This document shows positions 9,050-15,668 of a DNA stretch of 64,000 nucleotides, one piece after another; position 1 is the first letter of the stretch, and each line of letters starts with the position of its first letter. A program made the position numbers and the translations under genes. This DNA is from CAZXLT01 sp964641545 (GTDB taxonomy: Bacteria > Patescibacteriota > Saccharimonadia > Saccharimonadales > AWTP1-31), in assembly GCA_964641545.1 (NCBI GenBank), contig CAZXLT010000001.1, forward strand, positions 90,395 through 154,394. Direction: 5' to 3'. Below the pieces are notes generated by a model. The model was given only the letters and a program-made list of their open reading frames with translations. It made no database searches and was not told the DNA's origin.

Positions 9050-10402
9050 TTAGCTAAATGGGGTGCTATGCTTTGTGTCCACGCTGCGGAACCGTTGTTT
9101 CTCGCGATCAAAGTATAGCTCTACTGCACCGGTTGGTCCGTTACGGTGCTTCTTTATAAAGATATCGGTCATATTTTTTCGCTCTGACTCGGGGTTGTAG
9201 TAGTCTTCTCGGTAAATGAATGCAACAACGTCAGCATCTTGCTCGATCGAACCGGACTCTCGAAGGTCTTGCAACTGTGGAATCTGTGGACTTCGGCTTT
9301 CGACTGAGCGGCTCAACTGACTAAGTGCGATCAATGGAACATTGAGCTCACGAGCAATTCCCTTAAGCCCACGTGAAATCTCGGATATTTCTTGTACACG
9401 ATTTCCGTCACCTCCAAATCGACTTCCTCCGCTCATGAGTTGCAAGTAATCAACAATAATCAGTCCGAGTGGACGAAGGTGGGCTTCGCGGCGAGCTTTG
9501 GTTCGGAGATCGCTGACAGTTATACCGGGGGTATCATCAATAAAAATAGGAGCTTCACTTAATGAGCCCATGGCTTGCCCTATTTTTTCAAAATCGGCAT
9601 CGGTCAAGTTGCCTGTTCTCAGAGCCCAGGCATCGACGCCAGACTCCATTGCGAGCATGCGGTCTACCAGCTGCTCCTTGCTCATTTCCAAGCTAAATAC
9701 AAGAACTGGCTCTTGGGCTTGCAAAGCAATATTATGAGCTAGATTTAGTGCCAGTGCAGTTTTACCCATCGAAGGACGAGCAGCCAGAATCACCAGGTCA
9801 GACTTTTGAAAGCCGGCCAGTATGTTGTCCAGATCTTTAAAGCCAGTTGGAACACCTCGTATTTTTCCTTTGTCTTTGTGGAGCTCATCTAGTCGATCAA
9901 AACTTTCACCTAAAATCGTTTCAAGACTGGTAATGTCTTGTTTAACGTGACGCTGGCTAACTTCAAATAATGTCGACTCCGCCTGCTCGATCAGTTCTTG
10001 CAGTGCTTTATCTTCTTTATAGCCTAGTTCTACAATTTCTTGAGACGCCTTGATGAGCCGTCTTCGTAAAGCCTTTTGGGCCACTATTTCTGCATATTGC
10101 TCCACGTGGGCTGCTGTTGGGACAAAGTTGGTTAACTGTGTCAGATATGCAGCACCTCCAATAAATTCGATAAAACCAGAGCTCTTTAGCTGATCCGATA
10201 GCGTGAGCACGTCAATTGGCTGGTGCTTCTCATACAATTGGCTGATTGCCTCGAAAATGCGAGCATGTTTTGGGTCGTAGAAATCAATCGCCGCTACAAT
10301 ATCGGCAACTTTAACGATTGCGTCACTGTCTATGAGCAATGAGCCCAGTAAACTGGCTTCGGCGTCTGTATTTTGTGGTGGTATAACCGCGTTTTGGTCC
10401 AC
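9050..10402 (-). CDS. dnaB: replicative DNA helicase DnaB
   Basis: The 450-aa hexameric helicase unwinds DNA at the replication fork. It has the N-terminal DnaB domain (PPQNTDAEASLLGSLLID, about residues 8-110), a linker, and a RecA-like ATPase with Walker A ARPSMGKTAL near residue 208, IIVDYLQLM (Walker B) and an arginine-containing C-terminal motif QDADVVAFIYREDYY. The start is GTG at 10402-10400, preceded by AGAGGG; no ATG fits the conserved N-terminus. No intein is present. Confidence 0.96.
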   Translation of the reverse strand: MDQNAVIPPQNTDAEASLLGSLLIDSDAIVKVADIVAAIDFYDPKHARIFEAISQLYEKHQPIDVLTLSDQLKSSGFIEFIGGAAYLTQLTNFVPTAAHVEQYAEIVAQKALRRRLIKASQEIVELGYKEDKALQELIEQAESTLFEVSQRHVKQDITSLETILGESFDRLDELHKDKGKIRGVPTGFKDLDNILAGFQKSDLVILAARPSMGKTALALNLAHNIALQAQEPVLVFSLEMSKEQLVDRMLAMESGVDAWALRTGNLTDADFEKIGQAMGSLSEAPIFIDDTPGITVSDLRTKARREAHLRPLGLIIVDYLQLMSGGSRFGGDGNRVQEISEISRGLKGIARELNVPLIALSQLSRSVESRSPQIPQLQDLRESGSIEQDADVVAFIYREDYYNPESERKNMTDIFIKKHRNGPTGAVELYFDREKQRFRSVDTKHSTPFS

Positions 10403-10419
10403 TATTCCCTCTTTCTATC

Positions 10420-11883
10420 TCAGGATTCTAACACTTCTGCTCCACCAAAAATATTGCTTACGGTATCTAATAATTCATTCTTTGGTTTTGGCTCCTGGGG
10501 CTTTTTTTGTACAGTTTTTTTTGAAAGAGCGCAGTCCACTTCAACTGTCTCGCCAAACAGATCCTGGATTATTCCAGTAATAATTGTTCGTTTGCTGGCG
10601 TCACTGAGTTGCTTTTGGTGAAACGCAAATCTGAAGGTTAGTGTGAGGCGTGGACTTTCAAAACTTGGCTCCGCCATCCTTAGAATTCCATACAAGGTAT
10701 TGTGTTTTTTCTTAATGGTGGCTAGCACGGCTGGCCAATCACTAATGTTAAAACCTTCTCCTGTTTTTGTGCTCTTTTTCTCTGCAGTTGGGTCGTTGGG
10801 TATTTTCGAAGGTTCGTTTTGCTGCTGCTTAATCGGCGGTTGCTGCACCTCTTCCGGTGTAGCGTTTGTGAGGTCTACAGATTCTTTAACTTGTGCTGTG
10901 CGCTGTTTGGGTGCTGCCGGTTGCAGGCTGGGAGTGCTTTTGCTGCTGAGCAGCTCTTCTAGCAGCACTACTTCTAGCAGTGATGCTGCATACGGAGATG
11001 CCTGGACTTCGAGCAGTTTTTTGAGGAGGTCAACATTGCTATGTGTTCCTTCAATGATCTGGTGTCGCAAACGTTGAGCAAGCTGCTCTGCAATTTGTGC
11101 TGGAGCCACACCGCTCGTGCGCAGTTCTTGTAAATGATGAATGAGCGACGCTGCTGTACCGGTGTTTATTTCTGCAAGCATTTCATCAATCTGACTTGAT
11201 GGTACTAAACCGAGCACCTCACGAACTGTGTCTGCCTGAACGCTCGTGGCACTATTGCGAATCTGATCTAGCAGGCCAATGCTATCGCGAAAACTTCCTT
11301 TTCCTCGTGCTGCTAGTAGCTCAAGTGCTTCGTCATCAACATCTATGTTTTCTTTTTTGGCAATTTCGGCGAGATGGTCTTTTAAGACAGGTTCTTCAAT
11401 GGGCTTAAACACAAAATGTTGCGTTCGGCTGACAATTGTCTCGGGTAGCTTATGCGCCTCGGTAGTGGCAAGCACAAAAACCACATGTGCTGGCGGTTCT
11501 TCCAAAGTTTTTAAGAGCGCATTAAATGCTTCGCGTGTTAGCATGTGCACTTCGTCGATAATGTAAACTTTGTATTTGGTTTTGGTTGGTAAAATGTTAA
11601 CTTTGTCTCGTAAGTCACGTACTTCGTCTATTCGTCGGTTGCTAGCTGCGTCAATTTCGATAATATCGAGCTGGGGATCTTCACTGTAAGGAATATCGTT
11701 AATTGCAAAGGCTAAAATTCGGGCAACACTGGTTTTGCCGACCCCACGAGGCCCAGTCAGTAAGTAAGCGTGGCTGATTTTCCCCGATTTCAGGGCGTTC
11801 TTAAGCGTCTTGGTGATATGCTGTTGCCCAACAATTTCATCCAAAGACTTTGAACGATACTTTCTATATAACGCCTGCCCCAT
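10420..11883 (-). CDS. dnaX: DNA polymerase III gamma/tau subunit, without zinc module
   Basis: The 487-aa clamp-loader ATPase opens with YRKYRSKSLDEIVGQQH, then Walker A GPRGVGKTS, Walker B IIDEVHML and sensor TTEAHKLP. In most DnaX proteins a four-Cys zinc module follows Walker A; here the segment AINDIPYSEDPQLDIIEID is short and has no Cys. The C-terminal third is low-complexity Pro, Gln and Lys followed by a tau-like domain. No obvious frameshift signal for a gamma form was found. TATAAT lies 9 nt before ATG, so the transcript is nearly leaderless. Confidence 0.95.
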   Translation of the reverse strand: MGQALYRKYRSKSLDEIVGQQHITKTLKNALKSGKISHAYLLTGPRGVGKTSVARILAFAINDIPYSEDPQLDIIEIDAASNRRIDEVRDLRDKVNILPTKTKYKVYIIDEVHMLTREAFNALLKTLEEPPAHVVFVLATTEAHKLPETIVSRTQHFVFKPIEEPVLKDHLAEIAKKENIDVDDEALELLAARGKGSFRDSIGLLDQIRNSATSVQADTVREVLGLVPSSQIDEMLAEINTGTAASLIHHLQELRTSGVAPAQIAEQLAQRLRHQIIEGTHSNVDLLKKLLEVQASPYAASLLEVVLLEELLSSKSTPSLQPAAPKQRTAQVKESVDLTNATPEEVQQPPIKQQQNEPSKIPNDPTAEKKSTKTGEGFNISDWPAVLATIKKKHNTLYGILRMAEPSFESPRLTLTFRFAFHQKQLSDASKRTIITGIIQDLFGETVEVDCALSKKTVQKKPQEPKPKNELLDTVSNIFGGAEVLES

Positions 11884-11928
11884 GGACTATGTATTATATG
11901 CCAAAGTTGCAAGATGCGCTGTTGTTGA

Positions 11929-12639
11929 TTATGCAGAAGGATTACCAGTGGTTGCATGATCCCAACTGGGCCCGGCCAACTGGAAGCCTTGCTGAACATA
12001 TGCAGCTGTTGCTGGCGCTTTGTAGGCAGACCCACCAATTGTTCCAAGCCAACCAATTGCTTCAAGCCGTGCACCGACTGTCTCCGGTACCCTGTCGCCA
12101 AGTGCTGATTCTAGTACGAACGCAGTAATGCCGGTCCACTGCGCAAACGTGCCCACTTTTCCTTCGCCCTCAGGGTTAATGACAACGTTATTCATCTTTC
12201 CGGATACGGCAGCTGCTGTTTCTACCATCTTTTGTCCGACCATCAACGCAGCTGTTGCGGGTGGTAGTACATCTGCTTTTGCGAGAATCAAACTGGAAAG
12301 TACAATCTGAACACCATCGAGTGTTGGATCAAGGTCTCGTCCAAACCTGCCTTTGACTTCATGTTTAGCGGCGTAATTGCCGTCGGCAAGGTCGCAAAGT
12401 CTGCCGCCAACAATTTCAAAGAAGCCCTTTAACTTGTGACCTTGCGTAACATCATGAACGCCTTTTACCACAAGATAGGTGCCGAATAAGCTGATCGCAT
12501 TAGCAACGGTGGCGATACCTTTGGTTCGCTTGGCGATTCGTTGTTCCGTGCTTAAATCCTGATCAGGAACATCGTCCCAATCGTTCTTATTGTCTTGAAT
12601 TCGATGGAGCTGTTCTTCGCTTCGTCTAAAGATAGGCAT
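11929..12639 (-). CDS. CDP-alcohol phosphatidyltransferase family protein
   Basis: The 236-aa membrane protein carries the family signature D-x2-D-G-x2-A-x10-G-x3-D-x3-D, read as DLADGNYAAKHEVKGRFGRD and then LDPTLD, near residues 85-110. The usual AR is AA here. This site binds CDP-diacylglycerol or another CDP-alcohol through metal-bound Asp residues. Hydrophobic segments flank it. The acceptor (glycerol phosphate, inositol phosphate or another phospholipid) is not determined. It lies 15 nt downstream of the 12655-13164 gene and is probably its operon partner. Lipid synthesis genes are scarce in CPR genomes, so its presence is notable. Confidence 0.75.
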   Translation of the reverse strand: MPIFRRSEEQLHRIQDNKNDWDDVPDQDLSTEQRIAKRTKGIATVANAISLFGTYLVVKGVHDVTQGHKLKGFFEIVGGRLCDLADGNYAAKHEVKGRFGRDLDPTLDGVQIVLSSLILAKADVLPPATAALMVGQKMVETAAAVSGKMNNVVINPEGEGKVGTFAQWTGITAFVLESALGDRVPETVGARLEAIGWLGTIGGSAYKAPATAAYVQQGFQLAGPSWDHATTGNPSA

Positions 12640-12654
12640 GAGCTCGCCGGATAG

Positions 12655-13164
12655 CTATAAAGCTGCTTCCAATGCTGCCCACTCTGTATTAGCGTCATCT
12701 TCTGGAATATTCACACTCACCTGGTCGCCTGGTTTTGCCTTAAAATAGGTTACGCTGGCGAGTAATACTCGGTATGATTTTGGTCCTGCAATAACAAAAT
12801 AATGCCCGTCGCGTAGCTCTAGCATGCCGACAACTTGTTTGCGAGCAATTGGACCGATTTGCTTGTACATAAAGGTGCCGTCATCGGCAATCGTTAGCTT
12901 TAGGATATCGCCCTGTACGAGCTTAGATTTGCTGGCGTAGTTTGCAGGAACGGGATAGGTCTTTCCATCACTTCCAACCATGTTCTGACCATCAAAAACC
13001 CCCTCAATAACTTTACCGAGGTTTTCATCTTTATCGTGCGCAGTTACTACCGGGTCGTCGCCAACCAGGCTCATAAGCAGTTCTTTAGCTGCCGCTAAAC
13101 TAGTCTCAGCTTCCTGAATTAAGCTTCGCAGTCTCTTTATTTGTTTCTCTGGTACATCCGCCAT
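12655..13164 (-). CDS. conserved-looking soluble protein of unknown function next to rplL
   Basis: The product (169 aa from the ATG at 13164; 175 aa if an upstream ATG at 13182 is used) has an N-terminal coiled-coil-like helix (KQIKRLRSLIQEAETSLAAAK) and a beta-rich C-terminal part with VIEGVFDGQNMVGSDGKTYP, YASKSKLVQGD and LASVTYFKAKPGD. I chose 13164 because GGAG stands 8 nt before it. I recall similar proteins as a recurrent CPR hypothetical family, but cannot verify this. The beta part could be an OB or barrel fold. It is followed by the CDP-alcohol transferase. No function is assigned. Confidence 0.65.
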   Translation of the reverse strand: MADVPEKQIKRLRSLIQEAETSLAAAKELLMSLVGDDPVVTAHDKDENLGKVIEGVFDGQNMVGSDGKTYPVPANYASKSKLVQGDILKLTIADDGTFMYKQIGPIARKQVVGMLELRDGHYFVIAGPKSYRVLLASVTYFKAKPGDQVSVNIPEDDANTEWAALEAAL

Positions 13165-13324
13165 TGATCGGCTCTCCATCATCTCTCAGTGTTTGTTTAG
13201 ATACACTTCAGGGTTAAACGTACCATGTTTGTTAGGTCAAGTCAAAGCGCAAATACAAAATCTGTGGATAAATGACGAGTGTGTAGTCAGAGCAAGTAAG
13301 AACTTAAGGAGAAAAAAAGGCCAC

Positions 13325-13355
13325 ATATAAAAGAGGCCCGTTAAACGAGCCCCTT
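13325..13355 (-). terminator. intrinsic terminator of rplJ-rplL
   Basis: Downstream of the rplL stop the minus strand reads a 9-bp stem AGGGGCTCG / CGGGCCTCT (G-T wobbles included) with loop TTTAA, followed by TTTT. Position and shape fit the end of the rplJL operon. Confidence 0.75.
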
Positions 13356-13371
13356 GTACACTTGCAAAAAA

Positions 13372-13752
13372 CTAGGCAAGTTCGACGGTTGCGCCAGCTT
13401 CTTCCAAAGCTTTCTTGGCGTTCTCAGCGTCTTCTTTCTTTGCTTTTTCAAGCACAGTTTTTGGAGCGCCGTCTACAACAGCTTTTGCTTCACCAAGACC
13501 AAGACCAGTGATGTCTTTTACAGCCTTGATAACTGCAACTTTTTGAGCGCCAGCGTCTTTTAGTACAACGTCGTATTCGCTCTTCTCTTCCTCGGCTGGA
13601 GCAGCATCGCCACCACCAGCAGGTCCAGCAACAGCAACTGCGGCAGCAGCTGGCTCGATGCCATACTCTTCTTTTAGGATTGTTTGTAATTCGTTAACTT
13701 CAAGAACGGTTAGTCCAACCAACTGTTCTGCAAATTTCTTTAGATCTGCCAT
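13372..13752 (-). CDS. rplL: ribosomal protein L7/L12
   Basis: The 126-aa stalk protein starts [19 protein letters not shown], has an Ala/Gly-rich hinge near residues 38-55 and a C-terminal domain with [20 protein letters not shown] and [15 protein letters not shown], which contacts translation GTPases. An in-frame upstream ATG at 13788 is rejected because AAAGGAA lies just before 13752. It follows rplJ in the usual order. Confidence 0.97.
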   Translation of the reverse strand: MADLKKFAEQLVGLTVLEVNELQTILKEEYGIEPAAAAVAVAGPAGGGDAAPAEEEKSEYDVVLKDAGAQKVAVIKAVKDITGLGLGEAKAVVDGAPKTVLEKAKKEDAENAKKALEEAGATVELA

Positions 13753-13765
13753 GTAATTTCCTTTC

Positions 13766-14290
13766 TTAGTTTCCAGCCTTAGCCGCAACTGCGTCTAGAA
13801 GGCCATGTAGGTTGCCTGCCAATCCGCCTGTAACGCCATTAACTGGCCCTTTAAGCGTATTGATAATGCCTGCGATAAGTTGCGTCTTGCTTGGAAGTGT
13901 CGCCAAAGCTTTTACTTCATCTGCTGCCATGAATGTACCGTCTGGGCTGATAGCGCCAACGAACTGTAGGCTTGGATTAGTTTTTGCAAAATTAGCAAGC
14001 ACCTTAGCAGGAGCAACTTCGTCCTCGTTGTTAAAGGCGTATAAAAGCTGTCCTTTAAGGGCGCTCGTATCAACGTCCTTCAAGGCTTCAGTGTTCTCGA
14101 TAGCTTTAATAACAAGTCGGTTTTTTACAACTTTAAGCTTGGTAGAATCGTTGCGGGCATCGCGGCGCAATTGCTGCAATGACTTCACGTTTGTACCTTG
14201 GTATGCAGCTACCACCGTTAGTTTGGAGTCGCTCAAAAGAGACGAGACTTCATCAACTACTTGCTGCTTTTTTTCTTTCGTTAATGCCAT
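13766..14290 (-). CDS. rplJ: ribosomal protein L10
   Basis: The 174-aa product is L10, the base of the L7/L12 stalk: the N-terminal rRNA-binding domain ([38 protein letters not shown]) and a C-terminal helix that binds L12 dimers. AAAGGAAA precedes the start. It is transcribed from a strong promoter at 14461-14489 through an L10-type leader with a terminator hairpin, so its synthesis is probably autoregulated by the L10(L12) complex. Confidence 0.96.
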   Translation of the reverse strand: MALTKEKKQQVVDEVSSLLSDSKLTVVAAYQGTNVKSLQQLRRDARNDSTKLKVVKNRLVIKAIENTEALKDVDTSALKGQLLYAFNNEDEVAPAKVLANFAKTNPSLQFVGAISPDGTFMAADEVKALATLPSKTQLIAGIINTLKGPVNGVTGGLAGNLHGLLDAVAAKAGN

Positions 14291-14454
14291 AAAGTTTCCT
14301 TTTGTGATTTCGCTGCTTCGACCCAGGGGTTATTCCCTAGCAACTGTCGTTACCAACAAAAAAGTCTTTGGTTGCACCAAAGACAAAGAGTTTTACCTCG
14401 GTAGCAGATTAAGGCTTTGAATATTCAAGACCAGCTACTGTCTTTAGTAACGAT
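14291..14454 (-). promoter_or_regulatory. L10-type mRNA leader with attenuator hairpin
   Basis: The rplJ leader contains AAAGACAGTAGC and, about 40 nt later, CTTAATCTGCTACCGAGG, which pair through GTAGC/GCTAC and match the general look of the L10 leader family that binds L10(L12). Next comes an intrinsic terminator: GTCTTTGG, loop TGCAA, CCAAAGAC (14364-14384), then TTTTTT. The leader's AAAGAC can pair with the terminator's GTCTTT, an antiterminator option. This supports attenuation. The family match is from memory, not a search. Confidence 0.7.
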
Positions 14455-14460
14455 ATAGCA

Positions 14461-14489
14461 ATTTTACACGGTCTCGAGTGTTCTGTCAA
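14461..14489 (-). promoter_or_regulatory. consensus sigma-70-type promoter for rplJ-rplL
   Basis: On the minus strand TTGACA (14489-14484), a 17-nt spacer and TAAAAT (14466-14461) form a near-consensus promoter. The -10 box overlaps the stop codon of the upstream gene at 14464, a tight packing. Confidence 0.8.
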
Positions 14490-14991
14490 CAGGGGCGGGA
14501 CGAACACTTGAACGCAGTGCAGACCAAGCGTGAAGATCAGGATTAGGAAGGCCCCAGCGGTCGAGTTTCTCGAACGGAGTTGAGCCGTCTTTCATTAGCG
14601 CCCGATTTCGCCCAACTCGTATCATCATAGAGGCTTCAGCTCCCAGCATGTCCTCGTCGCAGTCACGGTACACAGTTTCGAATGCACGCAAGACACCTTG
14701 AGCAAGTACATCAACATCTTCGAATTCAAATGTCACTACACCTCCCCGGCGGACGGCAATATGTGAGTATAGGTTTTCAATCTTCTGGGCTGCCTCAAAC
14801 AACGGAGCGCATACCGGCTCTTCGGAAGCTGCGGCGAGACCTACTAAGAAATCAGTAATCCCGTGTGCAAACTTTTGTCGTTCTTCCCCGTCCATTTTAA
14901 CTACTGTACTGACAATAGCTATGTCAAACTCGTTTACGACACTATTGGGGCTCCAGACTGCTGCTCGTACTGGTTGTGAACATTCTGCCAT
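14464..14991 (-). CDS. hypothetical protein under a candidate leader-peptide attenuator
   Basis: The 175-aa product is acidic and soluble, with no signal peptide or membrane segment and three scattered Cys (residues 4, 61 and 111). Segments such as FAHGITDFLVGLAAASEEP and VDVLAQGVLRAFETVYRD look like amphipathic helices; I recognise no family. Translation is supported by AAAGGAG 5 nt before the ATG. The only room for a promoter is upstream of a terminator hairpin at 15012-15037 and a 16-codon ORF at 15059-15109, so its mRNA must read through the hairpin. Its stop codon lies inside the rplJ promoter. Confidence 0.6.
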   Translation of the reverse strand: MAECSQPVRAAVWSPNSVVNEFDIAIVSTVVKMDGEERQKFAHGITDFLVGLAAASEEPVCAPLFEAAQKIENLYSHIAVRRGGVVTFEFEDVDVLAQGVLRAFETVYRDCDEDMLGAEASMMIRVGRNRALMKDGSTPFEKLDRWGLPNPDLHAWSALRSSVRPAPVDRTLETV

Positions 14992-15011
14992 ATATCTCCT
15001 TTTACATTAAA

Positions 15012-15037
15012 ACGACCTCTCGGCGGTGAGAGGTCGT
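15012..15037 (-). terminator. terminator or attenuator hairpin before the 175-aa gene
   Basis: Minus strand: a perfect 10-bp stem ACGACCTCTC / GAGAGGTCGT with loop ACCGCC, then TTTT. It could end the 15152-15460 gene, but it also lies only 20 nt before the start at 14991, leaving no room for another promoter. Read-through is therefore required. Confidence 0.7.
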
Positions 15038-15058
15038 AATTTTAAGCAAATATCGACA

Positions 15059-15109
15059 TCAGCCGCTGGTGCGGGTGGTAATGATGTTGATACTGATGCT
15101 TTTGAACAT
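15059..15109 (-). CDS. candidate leader peptide, 16 codons, Ile/Thr-rich
   Basis: The short ORF encodes MFKSISINIITTRTSG and ends 21 nt before a terminator hairpin. Four of 16 codons are Ile and three are Thr, a bias reminiscent of amino-acid leader peptides such as that of the E. coli thr operon; the likeness is compositional only. It has its own promoter (15117-15144) with -10 TACCAT 7 nt before ATG. CATCAG near its start can pair with CTGATG at its end. It could be chance, since the ORF is very short. Confidence 0.4.
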   Translation of the reverse strand: MFKSISINIITTRTSG

Positions 15110-15116
15110 GTTGTTT

Positions 15117-15144
15117 ATGGTACTCTTTATTTTTCGTAAGTCAA
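15117..15144 (-). promoter_or_regulatory. promoter for the Ile/Thr leader and 175-aa gene
   Basis: TTGACT, a 16-nt spacer and TACCAT lie on the minus strand. The -10 is 7 nt before the leader ATG, so the transcript would start at or next to the ATG. Confidence 0.55.
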
Positions 15145-15151
15145 CAAGCTC

Positions 15152-15460
15152 CTACACACCGTTAGCAACCGGGTCAAAGGCTTGGTAGTCGACGACGGGC
15201 TTTGCCCTGTCGGCTTCGCCTTCTGTGCCAGAATAGGCAACGATTATGCTGGTCTGTATTGCCACTGCTCCGCGTTCGGCGTCACTAAATGCTCCCGTGT
15301 TGCTCATGTCTGCTGCTGTACCTACTGCAGTTTCATTTACTGGATGGCGACCCAGGGCATCGACGAACCATTCGAACTGGGGATCGCCTGGGCCTCCTTT
15401 GGGTCCATCTTCTGGACGTATTCCATATCTTTGTCCACTGCTCATTCTTCCTTTTCCCAT
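15152..15460 (-). CDS. hypothetical protein controlled by a Leu-codon attenuator
   Basis: The 102-aa product starts MGKGRMSSGQRYGIRPEDG. It is hydrophilic, rich in Gly, Pro, Asp and Ala, with no membrane segment and no family I recognise. AAGGA stands 10 nt before the ATG. The frame stays open upstream to a TTG at 15622, but that would place a U-rich terminator inside the coding sequence, so I prefer the ATG. Its leader (15481-15629) has the parts of a classical transcription attenuator. What a leucine-responsive signal would ask this protein to do is unknown; no biosynthetic gene is next to it. Confidence 0.6.
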   Translation of the reverse strand: MGKGRMSSGQRYGIRPEDGPKGGPGDPQFEWFVDALGRHPVNETAVGTAADMSNTGAFSDAERGAVAIQTSIIVAYSGTEGEADRAKPVVDYQAFDPVANGV

Positions 15461-15480
15461 TGTGCTATATTCCTTCCAAA

Positions 15481-15509
15481 TTAAAAAAATCAGGCGGTGA
15501 AGCCTGATT
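15481..15509 (-). terminator. attenuator terminator before the 102-aa gene
   Basis: Minus strand: 8-bp stem AATCAGGC / GCCTGATT, loop TTCACC, followed by seven T. It lies 28 nt before the start codon at 15460. Its left arm plus loop (TCAGGCTTCA) is perfectly complementary to TGAAGCCTGA at the end of the upstream leader ORF, giving a longer, competing antiterminator. Confidence 0.8.
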
Positions 15510-15551
15510 GGTTCTGGCTGTGCGGGTGGCGCCTTTGTTGGTGAGGGGCGC

Positions 15552-15629
15552 TCAGGCTTCAACCAAACTGAAGCACAGCCTTTGTAGTCTGAGGCTGAGC
15601 AGGAGCTGTTGGTTGAATACAATACTCAT
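15552..15629 (-). CDS. Leu-rich leader peptide, 25 codons
   Basis: The ORF encodes MSIVFNQQLLLSLRLQRLCF and then SLVEA, with 7 Leu among 25 codons, including CTC CTG CTC in a row at codons 9-11. TTCAACCAA at codons 5-7 is complementary to TTGGTTGAA at codons 22-24 (hairpin 1:2). The following TGAAGCCTGA pairs with the terminator's TCAGGCTTCA (2:3), and the terminator itself is 3:4. A ribosome stalled at the Leu codons would cover segment 1 and favour read-through. The promoter at 15638-15666 places the ATG at the 5' end of the RNA. Confidence 0.7.
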   Translation of the reverse strand: MSIVFNQQLLLSLRLQRLCFSLVEA

Positions 15630-15637
15630 AAAAGCTA

Positions 15638-15666
15638 ATCGTACCACCGCAAAAAAATGTTGTAAA
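15638..15666 (-). promoter_or_regulatory. promoter for the Leu-attenuated unit
   Basis: TTTACA, a 17-nt spacer and TACGAT on the minus strand; the -10 is 8 nt before the leader ATG. It starts 3 nt after the stop codon of the thymidylate gene at 15669. Confidence 0.65.
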
Positions 15667-15668
15667 GA

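Noticed and set aside
10643..11077. Long antisense frames opposite dnaX, rpoA, L1 and ThyX
   Set aside because: They mirror well-conserved coding regions, have low-complexity Ser/Cys/Leu composition and no ribosome sites.
13263..13271. A perfect DnaA box (TTATCCACA on the minus strand) in the rplL upstream spacer, and another within 26683-26695
   Set aside because: Two isolated 9-mers in 64 kb are near chance expectation; there is no box cluster, AT-rich unwinding element, or dnaA/dnaN nearby, so no origin is claimed.
15152..15622. Longer TTG-started form of the 102-aa gene (156 aa)
   Set aside because: It would encode a U7 terminator and the antiterminator as protein sequence and ignores the AAGGA site before the ATG at 15460; kept only as an alternative.
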